A stretch of DNA of 6,395 bases from DATFXF01 sp035258565 (lineage in GTDB: Bacteria > Acidobacteriota > Terriglobia > Acidiferrales > UBA7541). Shown piece after piece: positions 5,499-6,395 of this stretch. Within the stretch, counting starts at the first letter, position 1, and every line of letters starts with the position of its first letter. The notes beneath the pieces are model-generated. The model was not told the DNA's origin and searched no databases. It worked only from the letters and a program-made list of their open reading frames with translations. The stretch is taken from positions 1-6,395 of the forward strand of contig DATFXF010000403.1 of assembly GCA_035258565.1 (NCBI GenBank), written 5' to 3'. The translations under genes and the position numbers were made by a program.

Positions 5499-6395
5499 CA
5501 GCCCATCTGAGCCAGCTCGTATAAGTACTCGACGAAGGAGCGTACCGCGCCGTCCAGGCCCTGAACCTTCGGGTTCTTCGACTCAATGACGTAGTACTCG
5601 TCCGGAGCGTGCGCGCCGCTTCCGTGGCCGAGGCCGAAGTGGCCCGCGGGCAGTCGCAACGGCTCGCCGGTGAACACATAGCCCGGCCAGGAGCCCGCGT
5701 TGCGCGGCAAGAGTATTGGCTCAATGCCGGCTCGCCGGTACACTGCGCCCTGCGCCCGGATGACCGAGGCGTCAGTGGGCGTGCTCGTGGGATCGTACCC
5801 GCCGGTCATGCGCACCTCAATGTCGCCGAAGCCCCGCTTCGCTAGGTGCGCTTTTAGCGCGGCGAGCGCCTCGGCCGCGGTCATGTCCGGGACGAGCCGC
5901 AAGTCGAGCTTCGCCACCGCCTGGTGGGGAAGGATGGTCTTCCCGCCCGGTCCGGTGTAGCCGCCGACCAGGCCCTCGATGTTGACCGTGGGTCGCGAGA
6001 CCAGCAGCTCGAGCGCCTCACGCCAGCTCACGTCGCGCACCCAGTGGTCTACGCCCAGCAGCCTCTTGGCAGTTCCCTCATCGAGGCGGCGTGCCGCTTC
6101 CGCGATCATTGCCTTCTCGGCCGCTGAGAGCGGGCGCGCCTTCGCGGCAAAGCCCTCGATGGCCGGGTCGTTGCCGTCGGGTGAGACAAGCGTCGCCAGA
6201 GCCTCCACGAGGTGCCACGCCGGGCTGTCCAGGCGTGCCTTGTTGCTCGAGTGGACGTCTTGGCGCGGTCCGCGACCCCAGCGCTCGCCGCTCGCGACAA
6301 GTTCGAGTTCGATGACGCCCTTGGCGCCCAGCGTGATGGTCACCTGGCCATCGAGCCCCTGCGCCGCGGACGGAACGAATATCCCCATCGAGCGC
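5498..6395 (-). CDS. M20-family metallopeptidase, C-terminal ~298 residues (N-terminus beyond window)
   Basis: The frame is open to the right edge and ends in a TGA (5498-5500). A Met at 6386-6388 is internal; numbering below starts there. ELVASGERWGRGPRQDVHSS (29-48) and the following NKARLDSPAW (49-58) form the beginning of the dimerisation (lid) domain, with His46 in the D-x-H-S position whose His reaches the partner subunit's active site in this family. EGLVGGYTGPGGKTILP (138-154) and AKLDLRLVPDM (159-169) are the characteristic substrate-binding and 'R-x-V-P' strands. GLGHGSGAHAPDEY (252-265) supplies the last zinc ligand, His260. The missing N-terminal half would carry the other zinc ligands and catalytic Glu; complete proteins have about 440-480 residues. 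M20 enzymes remove amino acids from peptides or deacylate N-acyl amino acids; the exact substrate cannot be told. The G+C content is the highest in the window (42/60 at 6001-6060). Confidence 0.92.
   Translation of the reverse strand, partial: RSMGIFVPSAAQGLDGQVTITLGAKGVIELELVASGERWGRGPRQDVHSSNKARLDSPAWHLVEALATLVSPDGNDPAIEGFAAKARPLSAAEKAMIAEAARRLDEGTAKRLLGVDHWVRDVSWREALELLVSRPTVNIEGLVGGYTGPGGKTILPHQAVAKLDLRLVPDMTAAEALAALKAHLAKRGFGDIEVRMTGGYDPTSTPTDASVIRAQGAVYRRAGIEPILLPRNAGSWPGYVFTGEPLRLPAGHFGLGHGSGAHAPDEYYVIESKNPKVQGLDGAVRSFVEYLYELAQMG

Noticed and set aside
4795..5589. A 264-codon plus-strand frame
   Set aside because: It is antisense to the well-supported deacetylase and crosses the membrane-protein remnant; it has no recognisable motif.
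4144..5724. A 526-codon continuous minus-strand frame that would fuse ~205 residues to the N-terminus of the deacetylase
   Set aside because: The extension reads out of frame through the membrane-protein remnant and the 3' part of the M20 peptidase, has junk-like Arg/Ser-rich composition, and a good ribosome binding site sits 8 nt before the internal ATG at 5107-5109.

Overview
The window is about 6.4 kb of a moderately GC-rich bacterial chromosome or metagenomic contig. The organism cannot be fixed from sequence alone. The gene styles (histone-deacetylase-like amidohydrolase, M20 peptidase, thioredoxin-reductase-like flavoprotein, Lnt-like acyltransferase) and the remnant-rich 0.5-1.7 kb stretch remind me of soil Acidobacteriota, but that is a weak inference. 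Base composition is uneven by hand count: 27/60 G+C at 421-480 (DUF4062 fragment), 30/60 at 3721-3780 (RND fragment) and 42/60 at 6001-6060 (M20 peptidase).

Layout. Positions 2-196 (+) hold the C-terminal tail of an unrecognised protein. Positions 237-470 (-) hold a truncated DUF4062 domain, the usual N-terminal module of much larger proteins. Positions 471-1700 contain no gene I can support, but do contain short TTCCCTG/CAGGGAA-type inverted words. Positions 1701-3179 (-) encode a complete 492-residue membrane protein of the apolipoprotein N-acyltransferase (Lnt)/nitrilase type with a Glu-Lys-Cys triad. Its 185-bp upstream region has a perfect TATAAT hexamer, a strong hairpin, a nested inverted repeat and a palindrome over the ribosome binding site.

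From about 3365 to 5360 the window is a patchwork. It holds the last 79 residues of a thioredoxin-reductase-like flavoprotein (-), the first ~173 residues of an RND/MMPL exporter (+), an intact 321-residue histone-deacetylase-like amidohydrolase (-), and a frameshifted N-terminal remnant of what may be an isoprenylcysteine-methyltransferase-type membrane protein (-). An M20-family peptidase (-) missing its N-terminus at the window edge closes the region.

The supported intact or edge-cut enzymes (Lnt-like, deacetylase, M20 peptidase) are all on the minus strand. They do not form a recognisable pathway. I see no convincing novel multi-gene system. The most notable signals are the cluster of gene breakpoints (about 3605, 4133 and 5110-5360), which means either a genuinely decaying or rearranged locus or a chimeric assembly; the truncated defence-type DUF4062 fragment; the non-canonical Cys-Lys-Asp active-site context of the Lnt-like protein; and its structured leader.
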